Assembly: GCA_029941865.1 (NCBI GenBank)
Contig: JAPYTO010000004.1
Location: 27,816 to 78,411 of the forward strand
Length of the DNA: 50,596 nt
Source: Fuerstiella sp.
GTDB lineage: Bacteria > Planctomycetota > Planctomycetia > Planctomycetales > Planctomycetaceae
Reading direction: 5' to 3'
In this document: one piece after another, positions 39,995 through 50,100 of the stretch
How positions within the stretch are numbered: position 1 is the first letter of the stretch
How the letters are laid out: every line of letters begins with the position of its first letter
Position numbers and translations under genes: made by a program
Notes under the pieces: generated by a model
Told to the model about the DNA's origin: nothing
Database searches by the model: none
The model's input: the letters and a program-made list of their open reading frames with translations, nothing else

Positions 39995-40027
39995 AAAGCC
40001 CGGCATTTACAAATGCCGGGCTTTTTT
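39995..40027 (+). terminator. Strong intrinsic terminator after the DUF1598 gene
   Basis: AAAGCCCGGCATT / AATGCCGGGCTTT pairs over 13 bp around a TACA loop and is followed by six T residues. It is also A-flanked, so it could work on the other strand. Confidence 0.9.
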
Positions 40028-40222
40028 CGTTGGCGGGCACAACAGAAACGCGGTGACGGCACGACACGCCTGGCCACGCACCCAATCGGGTTGCTCCGGT
40101 CCTGCCGAAACTAACGGATTTAGCGAGTGAATGACGCGTGCCACTGCCCGTCCTGCAGCCTCGCTGTTTGCCAGACCAGCGAGCGTAAGCTAGGTTGCAA
40201 ATGCGACGTTGAGTCCGCTGTG

Positions 40223-40720
40223 ATGACGCCCACGCTTAGCTGGGCATCGCCTAAGGCGTACCGGACCACAGTGATTCGTGACTGCGGACCGTTTCGTTCC
40301 AGCCACTTCAATATCACACTGGAACTTTCATTGAGTGCACTGATCCGCAATTACAACATTGCCCAGATTCCGATCAGCTGGTACGGCCGAACCTGGGGAG
40401 CGTCCAACCTCCGCATCGGAGAAATGGGACGACGTTACCTGTGCACCGTATTGATGTTCTACTTCCAGCGAATGCTGATTCGCGACGACGTGGTCGCGGA
40501 GCAGCTGGCAAATCAGTACCACTGGAGAGACCACCACAACGACATTGAGGACCGTCTGAGCCATCTGGAGTCAGTGCTGGCTGCAGTCCACGAAGAATTC
40601 GCGGTACCGATCAACACGCCCCCGCAGACGCCGGTCGCCTCGCGATTGCCAGCAGGCGAAGATTCGCAGGAAGTCGAGGCAGTCGCCTCTTCGCTCGGAC
40701 AGCCGTCGCCGGCCGTTTGA
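40223..40720 (+). pseudogene. C-terminal remnant of a GT2 polyprenyl-phosphate sugar transferase
   Basis: The frame reads ASPKAYRTTVIRDCGPF then SSHFNITLELSLSALIRNYN, IAQIPISWYGRTWGASNLRI and EMGRRYLCTVLMFYFQRMLI, the C-terminal half of DPM1/GT2 dolichol-phosphate mannosyltransferase-type enzymes. The N-terminal half with the DxD nucleotide-sugar site is missing: upstream DNA is out of that family and a terminator stands at 39995. So it is a truncated gene, though it still has an open frame (ATG 40223 or an upstream start at 40127). The 40-residue Pro/Glu-rich tail is non-conserved. Confidence 0.75.
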
Positions 40721-40736
40721 CGATGTCTCCGGACCA

Positions 40737-41486
40737 CTACCGAAGTGCAGCTCGCGGCAATGCAATCGTAGTGCTGTCAATCGTTGGTACTTCGTATTCC
40801 AGGTCGGCGACAGAGTTCCGGCGGGCGCATTTGCGATCGCGGTCGCTCGAACGTGCCGCCGAGTCACTCAGGATGTTTCGGCGGAGTGCAGACAGAGGTC
40901 GATTGGATGTTTTTGCGGTCAATGTGACTTCGGTGTATGGCGACGACATCACGCGTCCATCCGGCGAAGTGTACTCAACCCGCAGGGCACAGGTCGCATG
41001 TCCGTTGTTCTTCACAACGTATGGCAGGAAGACGTTGTATGATTCGCCAAGAGTACTTTCTGTCCGGTGAGCATTCCAACCCCCATCGTCAAACGTGAAC
41101 TTGTGAATGGGTTGAGGGTCTACATCTTCGGGATCAAAGTTCACGTACTCGTAAATACTAACGGTTCCATGCACCGGAATTGGCGACGGGCTTCCGTGTC
41201 CAAACATCAGAATCTGGCCAGCGAAACCACGGCTTGGCCTGCCGTCCAGTCCCTGGCCCTCAGCGGGTTCCCACAGACACAAAATCTTTACGACTCGTTT
41301 TTCCGCTCTGATGGCACTGACGAACGACACGGGTGACTTGATGATCGCCGCCGAAGTATGCAGAAACGATGAACACCCGGTCGCCGAGGCGGTGATTGCG
41401 GCAGCAATGGTCAGCATTGCCATCGTGTTGCGGCGGACCATGGCGGGCGAAACTATCGGTGATCCGGTAGAGCGTGATTTGATCAT
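40737..41486 (-). CDS. Lipoprotein of unknown function (249 aa)
   Basis: ATG 41486 begins a leader ending TIAAAITASATGCSSFL, where ATGC is a plausible lipobox. The mature part includes HGTVSIYEYVNFDPEDVDPQ and a YTSPDGRVMSSPYTEVTLTA strand pattern, suggesting a beta-sandwich. The C-terminal 40 residues are Arg-rich. No family identified, though similar leader plus VYEYV arrangement occurs in planctomycete secreted proteins. The longer frame to 41642 would overlap the promoter region of this gene and lacks a signal peptide. Confidence 0.72.
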   Translation of the reverse strand: MIKSRSTGSPIVSPAMVRRNTMAMLTIAAAITASATGCSSFLHTSAAIIKSPVSFVSAIRAEKRVVKILCLWEPAEGQGLDGRPSRGFAGQILMFGHGSPSPIPVHGTVSIYEYVNFDPEDVDPQPIHKFTFDDGGWNAHRTESTLGESYNVFLPYVVKNNGHATCALRVEYTSPDGRVMSSPYTEVTLTAKTSNRPLSALRRNILSDSAARSSDRDRKCARRNSVADLEYEVPTIDSTTIALPRAALR

Positions 41487-41683
41487 GGCCGTATCCCTGT
41501 TTCCTCGATCCCGTAAGTTGACATGTCGGGTGCAGTCGTGCACGGTTATGAGTTTTGAGAAGGGGACCGGTGTGCGAACGAGTGACGAGAAAATCCCCGG
41601 GGCTTCCTTCGCAAGCTCAGTCCAGCCCTGGCCACCCGACACGCTGAAAACGTAATCCGTGAGTGCCTCCGGCCGGGCTGGTC

Positions 41684-44600
41684 CTACTTTTCTCCACCCC
41701 TGCCAATGAGTCGCTTGAACAAGGCCGTCGCGGCATTGTCAGTTTTCTTACCGTCCGCTTCAGATTCTTCATCAGCGGTCTTCTCTGAAGATACCGTTTC
41801 CTGTTTTTCACGGCTGAGTTGCTCGCCGCTTGTTGGAATGATCGTACGACTTCTCTTGTCGCCATCGAACTCCATCGACGAAAACCTGCTCCGCGAAACG
41901 GTCGATGTTGGCTTGATCGATGGCGTCCTCGTCTGAGGAGGGATCACAGGTTCGTCAGCGGCTGGCAAAATCGGTTCGATGATTGGAACAGCGTCACCAG
42001 GGTTGTCGTTCTGCTGTGCACCATTGAACTCATCAATGGGCGGCAGCATATACGGATCCATGTCAGATGGTGGGACACTGTACAGCGGTCCGTGAATCTC
42101 TTCCGCTTCGGATTCGATGAAGTGAATTCGTTCGGCTTCCACCTGCTTGATCAATTCTGAGTCGATATCATTGTAGATGATCCGTGGCGTCAGGAAGATC
42201 AGCAGTTCCGTACGAACCGTATTCGTCCCGTCATAGCGAAACAGCGAGCCAAGGAGGGGAATATCACCCAACCACGGGACCTTGCGTTCCAGTGTCTCGT
42301 CAGTTTTCGTAATCATTCCGCCAATCACGATGGTCTGTCCGTTGGGTACGGCCACAACGGTGTCAGCAATCGCCGTGTCAATAATGACCGATTCGATCAC
42401 GTTGCCGCTGGTCACGTCTGTGAAGACCGGCACGCCACCGCCAGAGAGCTTACTTTTTTCGGCATAGACTTCCATGTTGATGATGCCGCCCGGAGTCACC
42501 CGAGGTGTAACTTCCAGAATAATGCCCACGTCCTGCTGTGTGATAATCGGTGAAACAATGTTTAGGTTTACGTCCACGCCGTCGACGACAGGCACTTGCT
42601 GACCAACCTGAATGCTGGCCAGATTATTGTCCGTCGTGCGAATCTGAGGACGACTGAGGACGTGAACCGTTCGCCTGGCGGCGAGGGCTCGGACAAGAAC
42701 GTTGACCGCGTCCGATTGGGCGGCGAAGACGAATCCACCAAATCCAAGGTCGCCATTTTCACGTCCCAGCGAGAAATTGCTAAGGCTCTGTGCACCCACA
42801 ATACCCGGATTGACTCCAGGAGCCCCCGTATTGTTGCCGAGCGCGTTGTCCGTATTATTGAAGCTGAATCCGGGTGTCGGATTAATGGACTGTATGACCG
42901 TTTCCTGGAGCTGCTGCCCAGTCGCGTTCTGGCTGATATTGGTGATTGAGACTATATCCTCAGCGGTCTGAAGAATACTTCTCGTAAACAGCTGCGGATC
43001 CTGAAAGCCCAGTTCAATCCCGAATTCATCGGTATTGTCCAGAGCCACCTCAACAATCAGTGCCTGAATGATCACCTGCGGCGGCCTTGCATCCAGCTCA
43101 TTTACGATTCTTACGATCTGGCTGTAGTATTCCGGTGACGCACTGACGATCAGCGAGTTGCTGTTGTCGTCCGGCGCAACGATCACTTCCTGACGAATGC
43201 GTTCGATGTTGCTGATCAGATCCTCCGAACCGTCCTGAAGACTTTGCTGCTGTTGCAGAAAGTCGTTCAGGGCCACAGCAACAATGCTGGCCGGAGCATT
43301 CTCCAGTTTGATCACTTCCGTGGTTCGCTGTCGTGAGTCCGTCGTGTCCAGACGCAGTAGAATGGCTTCCACAACGGACAGGGCTTCCGCTCCGCCCACG
43401 GCCAGAAGTGTGTTTGTCCGCACGTCAGCCGAGAATGTCAGAGGGATCAGACTGCTGGTCGCATCTTCTGCTCCGGAAATCTGAATTCCCAGCTGGTCTT
43501 CCTGGTTCTGGTTCTCGAACATCGAGGTCAGCAATTCCACCGACTGCGACGCATCCGCATTCTTCAGTGCAAAGACCTTGATCTCAGCGATGGCAGACGG
43601 TGGTCGGTCAAGATTTTCGATCAACGCTCTCAGCAGCGGCATGCTGGCTTCGGGAGCCGACACGATCAAGCTGTTCGATCGCGGGTCCGGGTTGATTCGA
43701 ACATCAACAAGAATTCCCGATCGCAGCAGCTCACGGCCAGCTCCATTGCTCGACAGGAATTCCAAGGCAACAGACTTGCCGTCGCGAAGCTCCTGTGCTC
43801 CCTGATTGCCGGCACCAAACCCACCACCAGCCGTTGTTGTCTGCTGCGGCGGACTGCTGACGCTCTGGATCGCCGTGTTGATCAAATCGGCGAGTTCTTC
43901 TGCTGTCGCGTGCTGCAATTCCACAACGACCACGCGATGTACGGCGCCCGGCTTGTCCTGGTCAAAACGTTCCACCAGCTTTGCGACCTCTTCCAGGTCG
44001 TTGGGTTGTCCCTGAACGATCACGGCATTGGTTCGTATGTCAGCCACAATCCTGACTCGTGTGCCCAATCCGTCTCGCTCGTCATAGAACGTTTCCAGCG
44101 CCTCCGCGACCTGTGACGCAATCGCGTATCGCAGACTGAAGACCTTGAATTGTGAATTCGGATCCAGCTGACGATCCAGCTTCTCCGCCAGTTCAAGAAT
44201 GGAATCCAACTCGATTTGCGGCGTGACGATCAAAATTGCGTTCGGCTGCACCACAGGAAAGAAAGCCGCAATGTCCCGCGAACCGTTGTCGCGTTGCCGC
44301 TGTGCGGCCAATTGTTCATAGACCGATGATAGCAGTTCGGCCAGTGCTTCTGAGTTGATGTGCTGCAAGGGCTGAAGATGCACGTCCGGCAGCGAACCAA
44401 CACTCAGCTCTTCGAGCTGCTTGATAATGGCTTCGACTTTCCGGACGTCTGCTTCGTTACCTTTGATGATCAGGATGCCCAGATCCTGCATCGCCTGTAC
44501 ATTGACTTCACCGCGCAGATTCAACGACCCTTCATCGCCTTGCTCTTCAGCTCCGGGACCGGAGTCGTAGGCCTGTGGGTTTGTCTGTGCTGCCTGAACC

Positions 44601-45664
44601 CGCATTGCCACCATGCGGTGAATCTGCTCGTTCAAATCTTTGGCGGTGGCGTCAGTCACCCCCTTATTCGGCAGTATCTTGACCGTTTCAGAATCATCTT
44701 CCCGGGGCTTATCCAGCTCAGCGACAAGACGGACAATGTGTTTGACTCGCGTTTTGGACGCTTCAATCAGCAGCTCATTATTTTTCTGATCGATTGCGAT
44801 CTGAAAAAGTGTTGTGGCGTTGGGGTCAGCGGGTCCAGCCGATTTGACCACAAACGTGGGCAGCCCTTCGAGTCCGTTTCTGATCAACTCGGCACGTGTT
44901 TCAAACACCAGATACACAGAGCGAGCCACGTCGGCGGCCTTGGCATTGTGAATCACTACCCGACTGGATGTCAGTGGTCCTTCGTCGACCTGCGGAGTTT
45001 TTGCCGCGACCTCCGGCTGTGGTTTCTGAGGCGAAATACTGTCGGCGAATGGTTTCGCCGCCGGTTGTTCAGATTCCTGCTGTGCTGCCGGCCGTGACTG
45101 AGAGGCCCATGCAATCGGCGGTGACGCGTTGTTGTTTCGAGCACTGGCCGCGGACAACGGAGATTTCTGCCGCGGCCCGACATCCGGCGTCTGCGACGCA
45201 CGGGGTGTCTGAATTCCTGGTTCGGCCGGTTGAACGGATGGTCGGGAGTAACGTGTTCGGGCCTGATCCAGTTTCAGCACGATCAAGTAGTCGCCCTGCG
45301 TGATCAGTCGAAACCCCTGACTCTCCAGTTCCGCGTTCAGAATGCGAACAACGGATTCCGGTTTATAGCGTGCACGGTCTCGCCGCGCAAAGCTCCCATG
45401 AGGAATCTTGTCCATGACCAGAATGAACTTGCCCTGTTCGGCAACATTCTGCAGCACGCGATCCCACGAAGCTTCGAAGAAATTGAGCCGAATCCCGTTT
45501 TCGTCCTCCACCGGAGCGTCTGATGCAGACTGTCCCTGAAGGGCTTCACGAAATGACCGCGCTGGTTCTTCAGAAGCGTCGAGTCGGTAATTTTGATTAA
45601 GTAACCATGTTCCGCCGGCGGCAACGCCAGCCAACATGATCGCCAGAATACCATGACGTCTCAC
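41684..45664 (-). CDS. Giant secretin-domain protein (GspD-like)
   Basis: A 1326-residue outer-membrane secretin, about twice normal GspD length (about 650-750). A signal/anchor (ILAIMLAGVAAGGTWLL) precedes an N0/STN-like domain (about 55-130), a Pro/Gln-rich linker, and several N1/KH-like repeats (for example around VTDATAKDLNEQIHRMV, FKVFSLRYAIASQVAEAL and VHRVVVVELQHATAEELADL). The secretin core is at about 930-1180: VLSRPQIRTTDNNLASIQVGQQVPVV, and VPWLGDIPLLGSLFR with RTELLIFLTPRII. An acidic/Pro-rich tail of about 150 residues follows. The start is GTG at 45664. It stands alone: no GspE, F, G or other T2SS genes are nearby. Confidence 0.93.
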   Translation of the reverse strand: MRRHGILAIMLAGVAAGGTWLLNQNYRLDASEEPARSFREALQGQSASDAPVEDENGIRLNFFEASWDRVLQNVAEQGKFILVMDKIPHGSFARRDRARYKPESVVRILNAELESQGFRLITQGDYLIVLKLDQARTRYSRPSVQPAEPGIQTPRASQTPDVGPRQKSPLSAASARNNNASPPIAWASQSRPAAQQESEQPAAKPFADSISPQKPQPEVAAKTPQVDEGPLTSSRVVIHNAKAADVARSVYLVFETRAELIRNGLEGLPTFVVKSAGPADPNATTLFQIAIDQKNNELLIEASKTRVKHIVRLVAELDKPREDDSETVKILPNKGVTDATAKDLNEQIHRMVAMRVQAAQTNPQAYDSGPGAEEQGDEGSLNLRGEVNVQAMQDLGILIIKGNEADVRKVEAIIKQLEELSVGSLPDVHLQPLQHINSEALAELLSSVYEQLAAQRQRDNGSRDIAAFFPVVQPNAILIVTPQIELDSILELAEKLDRQLDPNSQFKVFSLRYAIASQVAEALETFYDERDGLGTRVRIVADIRTNAVIVQGQPNDLEEVAKLVERFDQDKPGAVHRVVVVELQHATAEELADLINTAIQSVSSPPQQTTTAGGGFGAGNQGAQELRDGKSVALEFLSSNGAGRELLRSGILVDVRINPDPRSNSLIVSAPEASMPLLRALIENLDRPPSAIAEIKVFALKNADASQSVELLTSMFENQNQEDQLGIQISGAEDATSSLIPLTFSADVRTNTLLAVGGAEALSVVEAILLRLDTTDSRQRTTEVIKLENAPASIVAVALNDFLQQQQSLQDGSEDLISNIERIRQEVIVAPDDNSNSLIVSASPEYYSQIVRIVNELDARPPQVIIQALIVEVALDNTDEFGIELGFQDPQLFTRSILQTAEDIVSITNISQNATGQQLQETVIQSINPTPGFSFNNTDNALGNNTGAPGVNPGIVGAQSLSNFSLGRENGDLGFGGFVFAAQSDAVNVLVRALAARRTVHVLSRPQIRTTDNNLASIQVGQQVPVVDGVDVNLNIVSPIITQQDVGIILEVTPRVTPGGIINMEVYAEKSKLSGGGVPVFTDVTSGNVIESVIIDTAIADTVVAVPNGQTIVIGGMITKTDETLERKVPWLGDIPLLGSLFRYDGTNTVRTELLIFLTPRIIYNDIDSELIKQVEAERIHFIESEAEEIHGPLYSVPPSDMDPYMLPPIDEFNGAQQNDNPGDAVPIIEPILPAADEPVIPPQTRTPSIKPTSTVSRSRFSSMEFDGDKRSRTIIPTSGEQLSREKQETVSSEKTADEESEADGKKTDNAATALFKRLIGRGGEK

Positions 45665-46074
45665 CGTGGTGATCCTTCACGAAAAGCAGGCTTCTGCTTT
45701 GCCTCCCCCTGTCACCGACAACTATTGTTTGATCGCAGAGATCTCTCAGCCGATTTCCAATCGCTGGCTGAAAGAGTGGTCCTCCTGAGGCAAGGAGTAC
45801 CGTGGCGCGCGCCTGTCTCTGTGTTCAAGTATGCCGGTTACTCCGGTTTATCGGCTCTTAAGGGTCGTAAGGATCAATCTGGTTTCAACAGTTTTGCGGA
45901 CTTGCCAGGTGATTCGCCAAACGGACGTCCGCAGGGTGTTCAGGAAACGAAGAAACGGACATGCCATTAGCGGCATGTCCGTTCAATACGTCTTTGAATT
46001 CAAGTCCTGCATGACAGGCCAGACGGCTGTCCGGACGAAGTTCCGTCGCTGAAACTCCCCGATTACCAACGAAA
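45665..46074. other. Intergenic region with two strong hairpins
   Basis: No gene. The secretin promoter should lie near 45665-45950. The stretch 45983-46074 between the two hairpins is unassigned. Confidence 0.4.
45955..45982 (-). terminator. Hairpin/terminator upstream of the secretin gene
   Basis: ACGGACATGCC pairs with GGCATGTCCGT (11 bp) around an ATTAGC loop; on the minus strand it is followed by TTTCTTCG. It may stop transcription coming from the gene at 46179 before it reaches the secretin gene. Confidence 0.65.
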
Positions 46075-46107
46075 AGAGACCCGGTCTTTTTGAAAGACCG
46101 GGTCTCT
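46075..46107 (-). terminator. Strong intrinsic terminator after the small secreted protein
   Basis: AGAGACCCGGTCTTT / AAAGACCGGGTCTCT (15 bp perfect) with loop TTG; minus-strand 3' side continues TTTTC, plus-strand side GTCTGTTTTTC, so it can terminate both ways. It lies 72 nt after the stop of the gene at 46179. Confidence 0.85.
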
Positions 46108-46178
46108 GTCTGTTTTTCGCTCTGTCAAAAACGTTCTGCTGCAAGGCAGGCAATGGTTTTTGAAGCGTGCTACACGCA

Positions 46179-46712
46179 CTAGGGACTGGCTGGTGGTGGT
46201 GTACCGGGATCCAGGTTATAGGTCTTCTGGCCAACTGTGGTAAATGTGGTACCTGCGATCGCTCCGGCCATCGTTCCCGCACCCATCGCTGCTCCAAATC
46301 CAGAGGCCCCAAATTGCCCACGGACCACCTGAGAGTCGACCGACATGACAAGGCTCTTCTTTGCTGCCGCTGGAGCCGTTTGCCCCGTCCAGAATCGGCA
46401 CACGTGCTGCCCCTGTGAGGTTTTGACCACATGCAGGCCACTTCGTAGCCCTTTCACGGCATAACGTCCTTTGACGTCCGTTTTAACTTCTGCAATGACG
46501 GTGCCCCTGTGTGAGACCTGAACGGCAGCATTACTCACGGGACGTCCCGAAGACTGAACGACCTGGCCGTGCAGTTCTCCTGTCGCAGAGAGGGCGACGT
46601 CCGTCACGCTGGGGGCGGTTTTGGTAGTTTCCGTGTCAGCGAAAGCCTGGACGGGAAGCGACATGGCCAGAACGGAAAGAGCGGCCAGCGAGTTTGCAGC
46701 AAATGTTTTCAT
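46179..46712 (-). CDS. Small secreted carboxypeptidase-regulatory-like protein
   Basis: ATG 46712 is preceded by GGAG and gives a signal peptide (MKTFAANSLAALSVLAMSLPVQAFA). The mature 150 residues contain a CarboxypepD_reg-like fold: ELHGQVVQSSGRPVSNAAVQVSHRG, then GRYAVKGLRSGLHVVKTSQG. The C-terminal 60 residues are Gly/Ala-rich (GASGFGAAMGAGTMAGAIAG) then PPPASP. Probably a small envelope or surface beta-sandwich protein. Divergent from the gene at 47084 and flanked by two hairpins downstream. Confidence 0.75.
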   Translation of the reverse strand: MKTFAANSLAALSVLAMSLPVQAFADTETTKTAPSVTDVALSATGELHGQVVQSSGRPVSNAAVQVSHRGTVIAEVKTDVKGRYAVKGLRSGLHVVKTSQGQHVCRFWTGQTAPAAAKKSLVMSVDSQVVRGQFGASGFGAAMGAGTMAGAIAGTTFTTVGQKTYNLDPGTPPPASP

Positions 46713-47083
46713 TTCGGTCTCCAGTGACGGGGCCACCCGCGTGGGTCTGTCCCGCTGCGTATTGTGCAGAATTACTTCGCACTGCGGATTCTGTGCAATG
46801 TCTCTGTCCTACAACTTCGGCAGGTCGTATGTGTGAGTCTTAGAAAAAAGGTTCCAGCAATTACTCTGATTCGTGGAAACTATCGGATCGAATCATCTGC
46901 GTACTTTGGTAAAACCAGATGAACTTTGCCGATTACAGCGTTTCACGCTGACTTGTGGCCGCGAAGAACGCTATTCGCTAGCGGTTTCGTTACTGCCACG
47001 AGCCGGTAACGTCTACGACAATAAATAAACTGCCCAGGAGAGGCGTGCGTAATCTCTGCCGCCCGTGAATCGAGGAAGAAACT
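46713..47083. other. Divergent intergenic region, no gene seen
   Basis: About 370 nt upstream of two divergent genes. No gene or clear promoter pair identified; a TTGCAC-18 nt-TAATTC pair on the minus strand is a weak candidate. Confidence 0.35.
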
Positions 47084-47515
47084 GTGTTTGGAATCATCAG
47101 AAGGCTGCTGTCCTGGGGATCTTCAGGGCACAGCAGCCAGCAGGTTTTGCGGAGTTTTCAGCGCCAACAGCAGGAATTGCAGAAGCAGTTTTTTGCTCAG
47201 GCTGCGGCGACAGGAAAGCCGCGCGGATTGCGTTGGAAGAGCTGCGAGTGGTTGACAACCTTCGCGCTGGTGGAAGACACCACGCAGAATCTGTTCACGA
47301 TGTTCTGCGGCGTCAACGTCTCTTTTGAAGCGATTGAAGGTGGCGACATGGAAGACGTGGAAGCGGTCTCTATGATTCGCGATGGCAGCGCCATGTTTCA
47401 CCTGCGGAACGGTCGTTGGGGCAGCGGGGGACGCATTCTGTTCAACATGAATCCGTCGACAGCGGCGCAGACGGCTGCCGCCGATCAGGAGCTGCGGGCA
47501 GTGTCCAACGCATGA
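47084..47515 (+). CDS. Hypothetical protein (143 aa)
   Basis: The start is GTG at 47084 after GAGGAAGAAACT, a good ribosome-binding site. The first 60 residues are Gln/Ala-rich with a hydrophobic start (MFGIIRRLLSWG) and likely helical; the middle has LVEDTTQNLFTMFCGVNVSFEAI, the end is Ala-rich. No known family. Confidence 0.72.
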   Translation: MFGIIRRLLSWGSSGHSSQQVLRSFQRQQQELQKQFFAQAAATGKPRGLRWKSCEWLTTFALVEDTTQNLFTMFCGVNVSFEAIEGGDMEDVEAVSMIRDGSAMFHLRNGRWGSGGRILFNMNPSTAAQTAAADQELRAVSNA

Positions 47516-47576
47516 CGATCGGGGGTCATTGATGGTTTCCAGGCAGTCAGTTGCATGCAGCTGAGTGTCGACAGTG

Positions 47577-49992
47577 TCATTCGGCGAATGTCAGGACAAG
47601 ACCGATAACCGTTGATGAGCGGCGTGATTCCAGCCGGACCTTAACGGCATGAAAGTGAACATCGTCCGTCATCGTGTCGGAGATCTGGTCCGCGACAAAG
47701 AAGTGACTCAGGGCGGGAATCAGCGAACTGATGGATCGGCCGGCCAACGCCGTTTGCAGGCCGCGATCGTGTGAATGATGCATCAGAACCGTTCCGCTGC
47801 CGTCGGTCACATAGACGTTCGAGGCTGCATTGGCCGTGGATTCGAGCAGGTATTCGAGGATCTGTTCCATGTTTGATTCGATGGAGACGACTCCAAATAC
47901 CTGGCCTGACGTTTCATCGTAAATCGGCGTGGCTGCCAGCAGAGTGAATTCGGCAACTTCGCTGGTGACGCCCTCCTGTTCCACCGAACTGCTGTCAACC
48001 ATGTAGACGTCGCCCGGTTTCAGACTGAGAACCGCTTCAAGATTGCTGCGTTTCTCGTATTCACCCAAACGCGTTTCCGGCACCACGCGCACAAAGCTGC
48101 CTTCCGCACTATGTCGTTCGACGCGCACGATCTCCTGTGCTGCATCGGTGACCGACGCGAACGAAATGGACAGATAATCCGGGTGCGCGATCAGCAGGCC
48201 CCGGAAGATTGTTGACAACCGTTCGCGCCAGACACTTTCTTCATCCGTCGTCTGTTCTTCACTGCGGGCGTCAATGATTCCCTGGACCGGAGGCAGAGTC
48301 GCCATGAAACGGACGTTCTTGTTTAGTGTCAGCGAACGGGACTTCAGGCGAATTTCCAGTTCGCGGCCCTCGGCTCGAATCGCGTCAAAACGCGCGTCCT
48401 GTTCGGCCAGACGATTCTGGTGCATCACCAGTCCCACCGTCACGGACGCAACCAGCAGCACCGTCGTCAGCGCGGCGACAGCCTGAGAAAGGAGGCGGTG
48501 CTGCTTAACCCACCGCTGCATGCGCTTGCTCCAGGGTTCCTGCCATGCCGAAACCGATTCGCCGACCGTCCAGCGTTGTACGTCTTCAGCGTTGTACGTC
48601 TTCAGCGAGGTCAGATGCTGATGAGTAACGAGCAAACCGCTTTCGCGCGAGAGCTTTCGCGCAAACAGCACTCAGTTCCGGAGCAACATCCGGATTCACT
48701 TCCCTGGCGGATGGAGTCGGGTCGTTCATGATGGCTGTCAGCAGTTCTGCGACTCTGCTGCGAGAACTAATCGATCGGTGACTGCGTGCGTGAGGCGGGT
48801 CGCCGGTCAGAATTTCGAACAGTATGGCCCCTAATCCATACACGTCCGTGCGTTCGTCGATTTCATCCACACGCCCGGCAGCCTGCTCAGGGGCCATGTA
48901 CATCGGTGTCCCCATGACCTGCCCGGCCACTGTTTTGTGTGCCTGACTCTCGTCAACCGACATGTCCCCAATGATTTCACTCTGCAGATCCGACTCACCA
49001 ATTGTTTTTGCAAGGCCTCAGTCCAGCACGATCACCTGGCCGTAGCCGTCCAGAGCTACGTTTTCCGGTTTCAGATCGCGGTGCACGACGTTCCTTGAGT
49101 GCGCGTAGGCAATGGCCTGACATACGCTGACAAACGCCGTCAGCAAATGGTGCAGCAACATGGGATCGTGATCGCCGGCCTCACGCCGTTCGTGATACTC
49201 GGCAATCGCATCCTGCATTGTCTGTTTGCCCAGAAACCGCATTGTGTAAAATGTCTGGCCGGTTTCGGTGTCTTTGGCAAACTGATGGATCGGCACAATG
49301 GACGGATGTTCCAGCCGCCCCGTCACGATTGCCTCGTGACTGAAGCGACTGACCGTGGCTGAATTTCCCTGCATCGCTTCGTTGACCTCCTTGAGCGCCA
49401 CGAATCGTTTCAGACTGTTGTCGCGCGCGAGCCACACGGTGCCGAGTCCCCCCTGACCCAGCTTTCTGATCAGCGTATAATCTTCACTGAACCGACGCGT
49501 CTGAGGCTCTCCGGTCGCAGCCGGGTTGGAACTCATGCCCAGCAACGTTGCGACTCGGCCACTGGAATCGATTTGTTCCAGCGAAAGGAAAGTCTGGTCA
49601 CTGACGTTCGAGTCTGCCACCACGGTTGCATCAAGACCGGTCGTAATTCGATTCAGTTGCCCCTCAGTTTTCTTCTCCAATCGCTCGCATTCGGCCTCAG
49701 AGATCAATTCGGCACACACCAGGTGCTCGCCCAGCGACTCGGTGCCGTGAATCGTCCAGTCCGCGAGCGCCTGCGCAAGTTGCTGCTCGTTCAGGATCTC
49801 CTCGTTCAGCAGCAAAGCCGCGAGGGCAACATCCTGTTCCTGCCGGGCAGCAAGAGCATTCGGAAACAGTTGCGTGGCATCGAGACCGGCATCAGTAGAC
49901 TCCGTGTCAGCGTGCAATTCCGGTCCCTCCATACGTTCCCGTTCGGCAAACAGTTTTACAAACTCATCGTCGCCGGATTTCGGATCGTCCAT
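47577..49992 (-). pseudogene. Receptor-type Ser/Thr kinase, disrupted by a nonsense codon and a 16-bp duplication
   Basis: The gene would read from ATG 49992 (MDDPKSGDDEFV) through a Hanks kinase domain: KLGQGGLGTVWLARD, FVALKEV, NVVHRDLKPENVALDGYGQV, then VLD, where TGA at 49018-49020 replaces the expected TGG of the DWGLAK motif. Downstream in the same frame GLAKTIGES and [20 protein letters not shown] continue to DLAEDVQR, where a tandem 16-bp copy (48572-48603) shifts the frame. The other frame continues RWTVGESVSAWQEPW, a TM segment (AALTTVLLVASVTVGLVM) and a Cache-like sensor domain to 47577. Removing the duplicate and changing TGA to TGG restores one frame of about 800 codons. Such kinases sense the periplasm with the C-terminal domain. 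Confidence 0.88.
48572..48603. repeat. 16-bp tandem duplication within the kinase pseudogene
   Basis: Two perfect copies of AGCGTTGTACGTCTTC (plus strand) lie side by side; one copy would give the consensus [14 protein letters not shown]. Sixteen is not a multiple of three, so the second copy shifts the frame. Slippage back to one copy would remove this lesion. Confidence 0.9.
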
Positions 49993-50100
49993 AACTGGCT
50001 CACTGCAATGATTCAGGACCTGCGCCGCATCACACTTCAAAAAACGATAACCGAACCGCAACTCCCAGCCTGCAGCTCGCCGTAGAGTCGTCGCCTCCAA

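Noticed and set aside
49018-49020. UGA read as tryptophan (recoding)
   Set aside because: Other genes in the window, such as nusA neighbours and mutM-type frames, end normally at TGA, and the same gene has a second frame lesion; a nonsense mutation is simpler.
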